Of a stretch of DNA of 11,370 nucleotides, positions 1 to 7,019 are shown in pieces (position 1 is the first letter of the stretch; every line of letters starts with the position of its first letter). This DNA comes from Syntrophaceae bacterium UBA1062 (GTDB lineage: Bacteria > Desulfobacterota > Desulfomonilia > UBA1062). Both the position numbers and the translations under genes were made by a program. The stretch spans positions 1-11,370 of the forward strand of contig DCDF01000267.1 of the NCBI GenBank assembly GCA_002316295.1, in the 5' to 3' direction. The notes under the pieces were generated by a model, which was not told the origin of the DNA, searched no databases, and saw only the letters and a list, made by a program, of their open reading frames with translations.

Positions 1-2
1 TC

Positions 3-1232
3 ATGGCCAAGGCCCCGATGTACTGCAAGCCCGAGGAGATGGACGCCGAAGATCCCCTGTTCATTCTCTACACCTCCGGATCGACCGGAAAGCCCAAGGG
101 GGTGCTCCATACCACGGCAGGGTATCTCCTCTATGCGTCCATGACACAGGAATATGCATTCGACGTGCGCGATGAAGACATCTACTGGTGCACGGCCGAC
201 ATCGGGTGGGTGACCGGCCACAGCTACGTCGTCTATGGCCCGCTGTGCAACGGCTACACGAGCATCGTGTTCGAGGGCGTACCCAGCTATCCGGCCTATG
301 ACCGGTTCTGGGCCATTATCGAGAAGTACAACGTCAACAACTTCTACACTGCGCCGACCGCTATCCGCGCAATCGCGAAAGAAGGCGACAAGTGGGTCGA
401 GATGCACGACCTCTCCTCGCTGAGGGTCCTGGGTTCGGTGGGAGAGCCGCTCAACCCCGAGGCATGGTGGTGGTTCTACAACAAGGTGGGCGGCGGCAGG
501 TGCACGATCGCCGATACCTGGTGGCAGAGCGAGACCGGCGGACATATGATCCTCCCGCTGCCCGGTGCGATCGATATTAAGCCCGCTAGGGCCATGAAGC
601 CGTTCTTTGGCGTGGTTCCCGCCCTCCTGGATGAGGAAGGCAAGGAAATCGTCGGTCCCGGCAAGGGTGCACTGTGCATCAAGAAGGCCTGGCCGGGGAT
701 GATGCGGGGCGTGTGGGGCGATCCGAAGCAGTTCAAGGAAATCTACTTCTCGCAGTTTCCGGGCTACTACCTCTCGGGTGACGGCGCCGAGCGCGACGAG
801 GACGGTGACTACAGGATCACCGGCAGGATCGACGACGTCATCAACGTATCCGGCCACAGGATGAGTACGGCCGAGATCGAGGCCGCGCTCACCTCGCATC
901 CCGATGTCGCAGAGGCGGCAGTCGTCGGGTTCCCGCACGATATCAAGGGCCAGGGAATCTATGCGTACGTGACCCTGAACACCGGTGCGGAGAAGAGCGA
1001 CAAGTTGAAGAAAGACCTGATAGCCCTGGTTCGCAAGGAGATCGGCCCCATCGCTTCTCCAGACTTGATCCAGTGGGCCGACGGTCTGCCCAAGACCCGC
1101 TCGGGCAAGATCATGCGCCGCGTGCTCAGGAAGATCGCTGCGTCCGAATTCAACGAGCTTGGCGACGTTTCGACCATGGCCGACTCCACGGTGGTCGACG
1201 ACCTGATCAACGGAAGGAAAAACATCGGGTAA
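3..1232 (+). CDS. acs: Acetyl-CoA synthetase, AMP-forming, 5'-truncated by window edge
   Basis: This enzyme converts acetate, ATP and CoA to acetyl-CoA, AMP and pyrophosphate in the cytoplasm through an acetyl-adenylate. The 409 visible residues carry the ANL-superfamily motifs in order: the P-loop YTSGSTGKPKG (residues 23-33), DTWWQSETGG (171-180), the hinge and adenylate-binding GRIDDVINVSGHR (274-286), and the C-terminal PKTRSGKIMRR (363-373). The tryptophan in TWWQSETGG is the residue that restricts Acs to short acyl chains. K369 is the catalytic lysine and the known site of inhibitory acetylation in Salmonella Acs. Family members are about 630-660 residues, so roughly 240 N-terminal residues lie left of the window. 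The ATG at position 3 is therefore internal and not the real start; the frame is open to the edge. The stop is TAA, followed by a 10-bp hairpin. The next gene is convergent and encodes a Pat-like protein. Identity is firm. Confidence 0.96.
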   Translation: MAKAPMYCKPEEMDAEDPLFILYTSGSTGKPKGVLHTTAGYLLYASMTQEYAFDVRDEDIYWCTADIGWVTGHSYVVYGPLCNGYTSIVFEGVPSYPAYDRFWAIIEKYNVNNFYTAPTAIRAIAKEGDKWVEMHDLSSLRVLGSVGEPLNPEAWWWFYNKVGGGRCTIADTWWQSETGGHMILPLPGAIDIKPARAMKPFFGVVPALLDEEGKEIVGPGKGALCIKKAWPGMMRGVWGDPKQFKEIYFSQFPGYYLSGDGAERDEDGDYRITGRIDDVINVSGHRMSTAEIEAALTSHPDVAEAAVVGFPHDIKGQGIYAYVTLNTGAEKSDKLKKDLIALVRKEIGPIASPDLIQWADGLPKTRSGKIMRRVLRKIAASEFNELGDVSTMADSTVVDDLINGRKNIG

Positions 1233-1244
1233 CATTACAGAAGA

Positions 1245-1274
1245 AAGGCTCCGGTCGAGGGCTGCCGGAGCCTT
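1245..1274 (+). terminator. Hairpin after acs, terminator-like
   Basis: A perfect 10-bp GC-rich stem, AAGGCTCCGG (1245-1254) pairing with CCGGAGCCTT (1265-1274), encloses a 10-nt loop. It begins 12 bp after the acs stop codon. The position and strength suit an intrinsic terminator, but there is no T-run after the stem (ACAGAATTGC follows). It may terminate inefficiently or serve as a 3' mRNA-stabilising structure. Confidence 0.55.
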
Positions 1275-1324
1275 ACAGAATTGCAGCATGAACCAGTAAA
1301 AAAAGCCATGTAACGCTTTGTATG

Positions 1325-1365
1325 GGGGAAGAGAAGGTTGGAATCGGTCCAATCTTCCCTTCCCC
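1325..1365. repeat. Long inverted repeat / hairpin (18-bp stem)
   Basis: Arms 1325-1342 and 1348-1365 pair over 18 positions around the 5-nt loop ATCGG. There is one A-C mismatch and one G-T wobble when read on the + strand. No T-run follows on either strand: GAAATTCTTTCG lies to the right, and CATACAAAGCG to the left when read on the - strand. It may be a second, backup terminator for the converging transcripts or a structured RNA element. Confidence 0.6.
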
Positions 1366-1428
1366 GAAATTCTTTCGCACGATGATTCCCGATCCGGTCA
1401 GATAATTCCGGATTCCATCATCCCGCTT

Positions 1429-1464
1429 TCAAGGAGCCGTATCACACAGCTCCGTACTCCTTGA
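1429..1464. repeat. Inverted repeat, 8-bp arms
   Basis: TCAAGGAG (1429-1436) and CTCCTTGA (1457-1464) form a perfect 8-bp stem with a 20-nt loop. An overlapping alternative pairs GGAGC with GCTCC. It lies about 330 bp beyond the 3' end of the - strand synthetase gene, far for its terminator. Function is unknown, and chance occurrence is possible. Confidence 0.35.
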
Positions 1465-1618
1465 TCATTTCATAATCCGATCGCATCACGCTTGTCAAGA
1501 TCGCCGCTTCGGCTGAGCAGTCGGGGAAGGTGGGCCAAAGAGATAATTGCAGGCCGATAGAAGAACGCACCCGATCTTTCAACGGCAAAGCCGGCGAAAG
1601 AAGGACCTAAGAGCTTTC

Positions 1619-1634
1619 TACCGGATATCCGGTA
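1619..1634. repeat. Perfect 16-bp palindrome
   Basis: TACCGGATATCCGGTA reads identically on both strands with no spacer. It lies 160 bp downstream of the stop of the - strand synthetase gene, in non-coding sequence. A spacerless palindrome of this length is a typical shape for a dimeric DNA-binding protein site, but no promoter is visible next to it. Confidence 0.5.
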
Positions 1635-1793
1635 CAGGGGATGACGCAAACCGCCGGCTCCTGCCATTCGCCTGGAAGGGATAGAGCGAACCGGACAGTT
1701 TGCCGGTTCCGGGCTGAATTCGGGAACGGAGGCCTCGGCATGCAGGCCCCTGCTTCGCAGTCACGTATGCCCGAAGAACGTCCAATTGCGGCG

Positions 1794-4529
1794 TCACTGC
1801 GCCCGGGAGCGGTAACCCGCCTGGTGATCCGCCTCGTATGCGAGCTTCAGTGAAAGGGTGAACATGTTGCCGCACTTACTCTCCACATTGAACCGGCAGC
1901 GCTGGAGTATTTTGATCATGGCATGATTGTCTCGCAGCGTTTCCGAAACGACTTGCTCGACCTTCCAGTGCTTGACCAGGCCGACGCTCAGCTCGGAGAG
2001 GACCTTGCCCAGCGTCTTGTTCTGCCAGGGGTCGGAAACGATCACGGCGAATTCGGCCTCGTTCTGGCGCGAAAGCTTGATGAGGCGAGCAATGCCGATG
2101 ATCCTGCGGCGCGCCCCTTCCGTCATCTCCGCAATGATTGCGAACTCCTCCTCGGGATTGATGTCGCAGAAGCGCATCGCTCGCTCGGGCGTGGCGCTGA
2201 AGGGTGAGAGAAAACGCATCCACAGCGACTGCTGCGAGCATCCGTTCACGAACTCGGTCCACAGGTCCATGTCTTCGATTTTCAGGAGGCGGAACCTGAC
2301 GGGATTGCCGTCTATGGTGAACGACTGGTCGGCCAGATGGCCGTCCAGAACCTTTATCAGGGTGTTCCGCCTGCGCTGCTCGAAGCGGTACATCTCCGCC
2401 AGCACCTCTGCGGCCATCTCGGAGGTGGAATATACGGGGATTCCCGCCTGCTCCATCTTGATGACGTCGCCGATCATGAATTCCTTGCATGCAACACAGC
2501 AGACCACAGGCTTGCCGCGATAGTCGATGTCCTTCATCACATCGACGAACGAGGCGAGCTTCTCGCCCTGGACGATGACCATGACGCTGTGCACGTCGTT
2601 GCTCTGCACCCCGATCTCGATGAGCCCTTTGAGCTGTTCCGGGGTCATGGTGAACGAGCAGTCCACGGGGTTCTGGTTGTTCAGATAATCGGGCAGCATT
2701 GTCGCCAGCTTTTCCTTGATATATGACTCGAATTTGCTGAGCCTGAGCCCGTTGAGGTAGAGCATGTCGGTTGCGGCCACCCCAAGCGAGCCCGTATAGG
2801 TGATAATCAGGGCCCCGGGGCCCTTGGGAAGGGGCTGCTTCGAGAACCCCCTCGCCAGGGCGAAGAGGTGCTCGTTGTCCCTGGCCCGGATAACGCCGGA
2901 CTGTTTGAAGGCCGCGTTGTTGATCTCGTCGTTTCCCGCAAGAGACGCCGTATGGGATGAGACAGCCTGTTTCCCCGCCTCTGTGCGCCCGGTTTTGAGC
3001 ACGATCACCGGCTTGCGCTGCGACAGACGCGAAGCGACGTCGATGAAGCGCTTGCCGCTGGTCACGTCCTCCATATACATGGTGATGACGTCGATGTGCT
3101 CGTCTTCACCCATATATTCCAGGATATCCGTCTCGGTGATATCCATCTTGTTGCCGATGGTGGCCACGATCCCGAAGTCGAGCACGTTGCGCAGGCCGGC
3201 GAGAATGCCTGCCGCGTATACCCCGGCCTGCGCGATGAGGCCGACGTTCCCCTTTCTCAGCTCGTCGAGGATCCCGATGGACTGGACCATGTTGTGATGG
3301 GTGTTGATGACGCCCGAGCAGTTGGGCCCGAGGAGCCGGCAGCCCTTTTCCCTGATGATGTCTTTGATGCGGGCCTGCACCCGTTTGCCCGCCTCACCGA
3401 TCTCGGCAAAGCCGGCAGTTTCGACGATCACGTACTTGATCCCCTTTGCGCAGCAGTCCTCGATCGCCTGCGGAACCGCCTCGGCCGGGACGATGATGAT
3501 CGCTACATCGACGGGCCCGTCGACATCGAGAATCGAGCGGTAGGCCTTCACGCCCATGATGGCGTCTTTTTTCGGATTGATGGGGTAGAGCTTTCCCTGG
3601 AATCCATGATGGATCAGATTTCTGAACACGTTGTATCCGAGTTTGCCCTCGGAATCGGTGGCTCCCAGGACGGCGATGCTGCCGGGATAGAAAAAGTCCT
3701 TCAGATTGCTTTTATGCACAGGGGCTTCGAGCGCAGGGGTTTTCGGGGCATCGTCGATGAACATGCGGGCGTCGACGGCAGTGCAGCCCGACGGATAGAG
3801 AAACACGGGGTTCAGGTCCAGCTCCCGGATCTGAGGATGCTGCATCACCAGGTCGGAAACTCTGCAGAGCAGTTTTTTCAGGGCCTCGATATCCGCGCAA
3901 TGGCCGCGATACCCCTTCAGGAGGGAAGATCCCTTGATCCCGTTGATCATTTCGTTCGCGCCGTCTTCATCTATGGGAAGCACCCGGAAGGTGACGTCCT
4001 TGAGGATTTCCACGAAGATGCCGCCTAGGCCGAACATGAGGATATGCCCGAAGCTGGGGTCGTGCGTGATCCCGATGATCGCCTCGATCCCCGGTTCGGC
4101 CATCTTCTGCACCGAGACACCGATCATGCTGCGGTGCCTGAACGCCTCCGTGATCTCCCGGTAGGCCTTCCGGACGTCTTCTTCGTTTTTCACATTGAGC
4201 TTGACCCCGCCGCCGTCGCTCTTGTGGGTGACATCGGGGGATACGATCTTGAGCACAACCGGGTAGCCGATGCTCCGGCTGATCTCGACCGCCTCGTCAT
4301 CCGATGTCGCGATGACGCCGCCCGTAGTCTGTATGCCGATGCTCTCGAGGATCGCCTTGCACTCGTGCTCCATCAGGCAGCTGCGGTTTTCCTTCAGCGC
4401 CCTGTCGATGATTGTCGCAACGTCTGTAGGACGGTCGCTCTCACGAGATGTCGGTAAAAAGGCACCGAGAATCTCTCCCGGCTGTGCTCCGTGTCCAGGC
4501 AATTCTGTCAGGATACCGCTTTCGCTCAT
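1794..4529 (-). CDS. ADP-forming-type acyl-CoA synthetase fused to GNAT acetyltransferase (Pat-like), rearranged domain order
   Basis: The 911-residue protein has four domains. An ATP-grasp (beta-subunit) domain spans about 40-260 and contains THKSDGGGV with H102. A Rossmann CoA-binding domain spans about 277-420 (IAVLGATDSEGKLG, RLLGPNCSG). A CoA-ligase domain spans about 428-720 and contains SSHTASLAG with H526. A GNAT domain spans about 738-900 (SLWMRFLSPF, DPWQNKTLGKVL). The domain set matches Pat/YfiQ protein lysine acetyltransferases and bifunctional acyl-CoA ligases, but Salmonella Pat starts with the CoA-binding domain and has ATP-grasp just before GNAT. H102 and H526 correspond to the phosphate-carrying histidines of active ADP-forming acetyl-CoA synthetase, so the synthetase half may work. 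The GNAT pyrophosphate loop is QNKTLG rather than the usual QxxGxG. I chose ATG 4529, with GGGGG 8 nt upstream. An in-frame TTG at 4550 has AGGAG only 2 nt away. Possible roles are Acs acetylation, acyl-CoA/ATP interconversion, or both. Confidence 0.88.
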   Translation of the reverse strand: MSESGILTELPGHGAQPGEILGAFLPTSRESDRPTDVATIIDRALKENRSCLMEHECKAILESIGIQTTGGVIATSDDEAVEISRSIGYPVVLKIVSPDVTHKSDGGGVKLNVKNEEDVRKAYREITEAFRHRSMIGVSVQKMAEPGIEAIIGITHDPSFGHILMFGLGGIFVEILKDVTFRVLPIDEDGANEMINGIKGSSLLKGYRGHCADIEALKKLLCRVSDLVMQHPQIRELDLNPVFLYPSGCTAVDARMFIDDAPKTPALEAPVHKSNLKDFFYPGSIAVLGATDSEGKLGYNVFRNLIHHGFQGKLYPINPKKDAIMGVKAYRSILDVDGPVDVAIIIVPAEAVPQAIEDCCAKGIKYVIVETAGFAEIGEAGKRVQARIKDIIREKGCRLLGPNCSGVINTHHNMVQSIGILDELRKGNVGLIAQAGVYAAGILAGLRNVLDFGIVATIGNKMDITETDILEYMGEDEHIDVITMYMEDVTSGKRFIDVASRLSQRKPVIVLKTGRTEAGKQAVSSHTASLAGNDEINNAAFKQSGVIRARDNEHLFALARGFSKQPLPKGPGALIITYTGSLGVAATDMLYLNGLRLSKFESYIKEKLATMLPDYLNNQNPVDCSFTMTPEQLKGLIEIGVQSNDVHSVMVIVQGEKLASFVDVMKDIDYRGKPVVCCVACKEFMIGDVIKMEQAGIPVYSTSEMAAEVLAEMYRFEQRRRNTLIKVLDGHLADQSFTIDGNPVRFRLLKIEDMDLWTEFVNGCSQQSLWMRFLSPFSATPERAMRFCDINPEEEFAIIAEMTEGARRRIIGIARLIKLSRQNEAEFAVIVSDPWQNKTLGKVLSELSVGLVKHWKVEQVVSETLRDNHAMIKILQRCRFNVESKCGNMFTLSLKLAYEADHQAGYRSRAQ

Positions 4530-4560
4530 TGCGTTTACCCCCTGCTGCAACGCTCCTGTT

Positions 4561-4610
4561 TTTATAGTGTATCCTCACTTCACATAATTAAATTGTAATT
4601 TTTTTCTAAC
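4561..4610 (-). promoter_or_regulatory. AT-rich candidate promoter region of the Pat-like gene
   Basis: A strongly AT-rich block stands out in GC-rich surroundings just upstream of the 4529 start. It contains TATAAA (- strand, 4566 to 4561), which would give a leader of about 25 nt. Poly-A/T tracts at 4585-4608 resemble an UP element. I could not find a convincing -35 at 16-18 bp spacing, so the exact promoter is uncertain and may need an activator. Confidence 0.35.
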
Positions 4611-4652
4611 ATGGGGGCGATGCACCGGCTATCAGGCAAGATCTCTATTTTA

Positions 4653-4669
4653 TGTCATACGATATGACA
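4653..4669. promoter_or_regulatory. Operator-like inverted repeat TGTCATA-CGA-TATGACA
   Basis: Perfect 7-bp arms, TGTCATA (4653-4659) and TATGACA (4663-4669), flank the 3-nt centre CGA. The site lies about 125 bp upstream of the Pat-like gene and 135 bp downstream of the response-regulator stop, in non-coding DNA. Its size and symmetry suit a dimeric helix-turn-helix regulator. A further GTCAT...ATGAC pair occurs at 4697-4714. The cognate protein is unknown; the adjacent NarL-type regulator is one candidate. Confidence 0.45.
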
Positions 4670-4803
4670 ATAATGAGAGGGAACAGCTGACGGCAGTCAT
4701 TGGCAGGCATGACAGACAACGTCCGACAGTACATGGGCAGCGGCAACGGCCGCGTCAGAAATCGGCGGGAATGCTGCGGTGTCGGATGGTTCTTTTGGTG
4801 CTG

Positions 4804-5439
4804 CTATGAGTCGATGAGCCGATGGTTCATGGCATAGAAGGTCAGCTCGGCGTTTTTCTTCATGCCCATCTTGTTCATCACCCGGATCCGGTAGGTGCTG
4901 ATGGTCTTGACGCTCAGGCACAGCTCGCGGGCGATCTCGCCGACCGATTTTCCAGATGCCAGCATCAACATGACCTGATACTCGCGGGTGGAGAGCCTTT
5001 CGTGACGGTGTTTGTCCGCCTTGCTGTCCAGCGCCACGGCCAGTTTCTCCGCCAGAGAGGCCGTCACGTACTTCCCTCCTCGCGAGACCTTCCGGATGGC
5101 GCCGATCAGCTCGTGGGCGGCGCTGGCCTTGGTGAGGTAGCCCGAAGCGCCGGCCCTGAGCGCCCGAACGGCATACTGCTCTTCAGGATGCATGCTCAGG
5201 ATGAGCACGGGGAGCTTCGGCCGGGCCTTCAGAATGTCTTCGAGCACCTCAAGCCCGCCCCTGCCGGGCATGGAGATGTCGAGCAGCACCAGATCGAAGT
5301 TGCCGCTGAGCGCCTTTTCCAGTGTTTCCTTCCCGTTCTCTGCCTCGTCCTCGACGATGATGTCGCTCTGGGATGCGAGTATCTGTTTCACTCCTTCCCG
5401 GACAACGGTATGATCATCGGCGACAAGGATCCGTATCAT
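4804..5439 (-). CDS. NarL/FixJ-family response regulator
   Basis: This 211-residue cytoplasmic transcription factor has a receiver domain (residues 1-120) and a LuxR/NarL-type helix-turn-helix (about 147-206). Receiver residues are complete: the acidic pair D8-D9, phospho-acceptor D54 in LLDISMPG, S82 and K104 (GYLTK). The output domain shows LSTREYQVMLMLASG, then VGEIARELCLSVKTISTYR. The start is ATG 5439, preceded by GGGAG 10 nt upstream within the end of the kinase gene. The frame extends upstream only as a shadow of the kinase. The kinase stop lies 5 bp upstream, so the two are cotranscribed and almost certainly a cognate pair. The stop is TAG. The target genes are not known; the Pat-like gene immediately downstream on the same strand, with its own inverted repeat, is a reasonable but unproven candidate. 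Confidence 0.95.
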   Translation of the reverse strand: MIRILVADDHTVVREGVKQILASQSDIIVEDEAENGKETLEKALSGNFDLVLLDISMPGRGGLEVLEDILKARPKLPVLILSMHPEEQYAVRALRAGASGYLTKASAAHELIGAIRKVSRGGKYVTASLAEKLAVALDSKADKHRHERLSTREYQVMLMLASGKSVGEIARELCLSVKTISTYRIRVMNKMGMKKNAELTFYAMNHRLIDS

Positions 5440-5444
5440 GCTTA

Positions 5445-6584
5445 CTACGCTCCCTTGCGGAGAGGAATCTGAACCCGTACGGTCGTTCCTCGGCCGCTTT
5501 TCCCGGTTATTCTCATCTGGCCGTTCCACAGATTGACCCGCTCGCGTATGCCGATGATCCCGAACGACCGGGAATCCTCGGCCTGTTTGCGGGTGATGCC
5601 TTTCCCATTGTCCGTAACTTCCAGGCACAGGTCGTCTCCTTCCTGCGTGAGCCGGACCCAGACCGCGGTTGCTCCGGAATGCCGTGCAACGTTGGTGAGC
5701 GTTTCCTGAAAAATGCGAAAGATGGCTGTCGCCAGGTCTTTCTCAATGAGGCCGTCCCAGCAATCAATGTAGATGCGGCAGTCGATGCCGGATCTGTTCT
5801 GAAACTCCTTGGCCTGCCACTCGATGGCCGCGTTCAATCCGAGGTCGTCGAGCAGGATCGGCCTGAGCTCCGTGATGATCCGGTGCACGCTGTCCACGGT
5901 TGAATCCACCAGATGCGCCATCCTGCGCGTTTTGTCCACGAGGTGCGAGAGCTCGGGAGGCAGCTGATCGCCCAGCCAGGCGACATCCATCTGCAGGGCG
6001 GTAAGGTACTGCCCGAGCTCGTCGTGGATTTCCCGCGCGATGCGGGCGCATTCCTCTTCACGGGCGGACTGAAGATGGGCGGAAAGATTTCTGAGCCGTC
6101 TGTGCGAACGCTCCAGCTCTTCTTCGGCCCGCCTCCTCTCCGTGATGTCTTCGTAGGCTACCACGATACGCCGCTCTTTGAGCCTGTCTCCGATCCGGGC
6201 GGCGCGCATCCTGCAAAGTATGTCTTTGCCGTCCTTGCGCCGGCAGGGAAATTCATTGACAAACGTACGCTGGCGCTTGAGGGTGGAGTAGAAATATCTG
6301 GCGATCTCTTCCGACTCCTCCTTGTTGCGGTAGAGCAGGGTGACGCTCTTGCCGATGAGTTCTTCCGGGTCCCAGCCGAACGTGTCCCTTACGGCGTTGT
6401 TCGCGAAGATGATCCGTCGCTTGTGCAATCCCACGATCGCCTGTGGAACGGCATCGAGAATGGAAGATTCCAGGGCAGCCAGCTCCAGGAGCCGCTCTTT
6501 CGTGACCTCCTGTTCCATGGCATCCAGAGAATCGCCGAGAGCATCCTTCTTGTCGTGAAAGATCATAGACGCTACTTTTTCCAT
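5445..6584 (-). CDS. PAS-domain sensor histidine kinase, HisKA_3 (NarX-like) type
   Basis: This 379-residue kinase has a PAS domain at about 38-148 (DAVPQAIVGLHKRRIIFANNA, ending in the PAC-like YEDITER), a coiled-coil linker (150-180), a HisKA_3 dimerisation domain with phospho-acceptor H187 (AREIHDELGQYL), and an HATPase domain at about 285-375. The HATPase shows the N box (FQETLTNVARHS), the D325 box (DNGKGI) and GIIGIRERV. No transmembrane segment is seen, so it is probably a soluble sensor of an internal signal. The PAS ligand cannot be read from sequence. I chose ATG 6584, which has GGAG 6 nt upstream; the adjacent ATG 6587 is the alternative. The in-frame TTG at 6665 is rejected because it lies only about 6 bp from a strong -10 box and has no ribosome binding site. 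The regulator follows after 5 bp. Confidence 0.94.
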   Translation of the reverse strand: MEKVASMIFHDKKDALGDSLDAMEQEVTKERLLELAALESSILDAVPQAIVGLHKRRIIFANNAVRDTFGWDPEELIGKSVTLLYRNKEESEEIARYFYSTLKRQRTFVNEFPCRRKDGKDILCRMRAARIGDRLKERRIVVAYEDITERRRAEEELERSHRRLRNLSAHLQSAREEECARIAREIHDELGQYLTALQMDVAWLGDQLPPELSHLVDKTRRMAHLVDSTVDSVHRIITELRPILLDDLGLNAAIEWQAKEFQNRSGIDCRIYIDCWDGLIEKDLATAIFRIFQETLTNVARHSGATAVWVRLTQEGDDLCLEVTDNGKGITRKQAEDSRSFGIIGIRERVNLWNGQMRITGKSGRGTTVRVQIPLRKGA

Positions 6585-6670
6585 CATCCGCTCCGTTCGT
6601 TCCCGGCTTCTGTCAGATGCATGTCCTGCTGGTTGAGCGCTCCCTTCCTGCAGTGTTAAATGCAAGCAAG

Positions 6671-6699
6671 AGTATAAGACAAAGGCGGTCTCCGGTCAA
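6671..6699 (-). promoter_or_regulatory. Sigma-70-type promoter for the kinase/regulator operon
   Basis: On the - strand a -35 box TTGACC (6699 to 6694) and a -10 box TATACT (6676 to 6671) are separated by exactly 17 bp. Each differs from consensus at one position. Transcription would begin near 6664 and give an 80-nt leader before ATG 6584. This is the best promoter match in the window, and it decides the kinase start codon. Confidence 0.75.
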
Positions 6700-6980
6700 G
6701 AATAATGGAGGCAATCGCAGGAAATATACAAGGAATTCTGAGATATTCCCGGCGACACTCGGTGAATCGCTCAAAAGTCCGTGCCAGCTTTTCTCGCTCA
6801 AGTATATCGGGTCCCGGTTCCCGGTGTGAAAGACGGGCCTTTTCGGCCCGATCCATAAAAAAGAACGATGCCACCATGCCGTCGATGCCCATGGGCTCCG
6901 GAAGGAGGCCGGGAGCGGGCACGATCGCCGGGTTTACAGGCACACCGCTCGCCGCGAGGAGAGGCGGCCGGCACAGCAGG

Positions 6981-7019
6981 GCCTTGGACAGGATCTTAGG
7001 GTAAGATCCTGTTCGGGGC
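6981..7019 (-). terminator. Strong hairpin downstream of nadA, probable operon terminator
   Basis: A perfect 11-bp stem, ACAGGATCTTA (6988-6998) and TAAGATCCTGT (7002-7012), closes on a 3-nt GGG loop. It extends outward with G-C pairs and wobbles to 6981 and 7019, about 18 pairs in all. It lies about 90 bp after the nadA stop. No U-run follows on the - strand, so it may act as a bidirectional or RNA-stabilising structure instead of a classical intrinsic terminator. Confidence 0.55.

Larger units (their letters stand above)
1233..1793. other. Convergent spacer between acs and the Pat-like gene; no gene seen
   Basis: These 561 bp separate the 3' ends of two convergent genes. Short open frames on both strands have arginine- and serine-rich, low-complexity translations, no recognisable motifs and no good ribosome binding sites. 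I call none of them real. The spacer holds four secondary-structure elements: 1245-1274, 1325-1365, 1429-1464 and the palindrome 1619-1634. It is unusually long for a convergent junction in a window where other genes overlap or nearly touch. An untranslated RNA or a decayed gene cannot be excluded from sequence alone. Confidence 0.5.

Noticed and set aside
3096..4028. 310-codon open frame on the + strand opposite the synthetase gene
   Set aside because: It is fully antisense to a strongly recognised protein. Such frames are common opposite GC-rich genes, and its translation is rich in His/Asp/Gly/Val with no family motif.
4565..4584. CRP/FNR-like site (TGTGAA...TACACT) in front of the Pat-like gene
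   Set aside because: The half-sites are 8 bp apart instead of 6 and only three outer bases pair, so it does not meet the consensus.
5440..5628. N-terminal extension of the response regulator
   Set aside because: The extra residues are an out-of-frame shadow of the kinase. The receiver domain begins at MIRILVADD with its own ribosome binding site.
6585..6665. N-terminal extension of the kinase from TTG 6665
   Set aside because: That TTG lies at the predicted transcription start with no ribosome binding site. ATG 6584 has GGAG at 6 nt.
6656..6943. 95-codon open frame on the - strand upstream of the kinase
   Set aside because: It runs through the best promoter in the window, including both boxes. 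It has no clear ribosome binding site and no recognisable motif.
6705..7004. 99-codon open frame on the + strand between the kinase and nadA
   Set aside because: Arginine/serine-rich translation, no Shine-Dalgarno sequence, and it overlaps the hairpin at 6981-7019.
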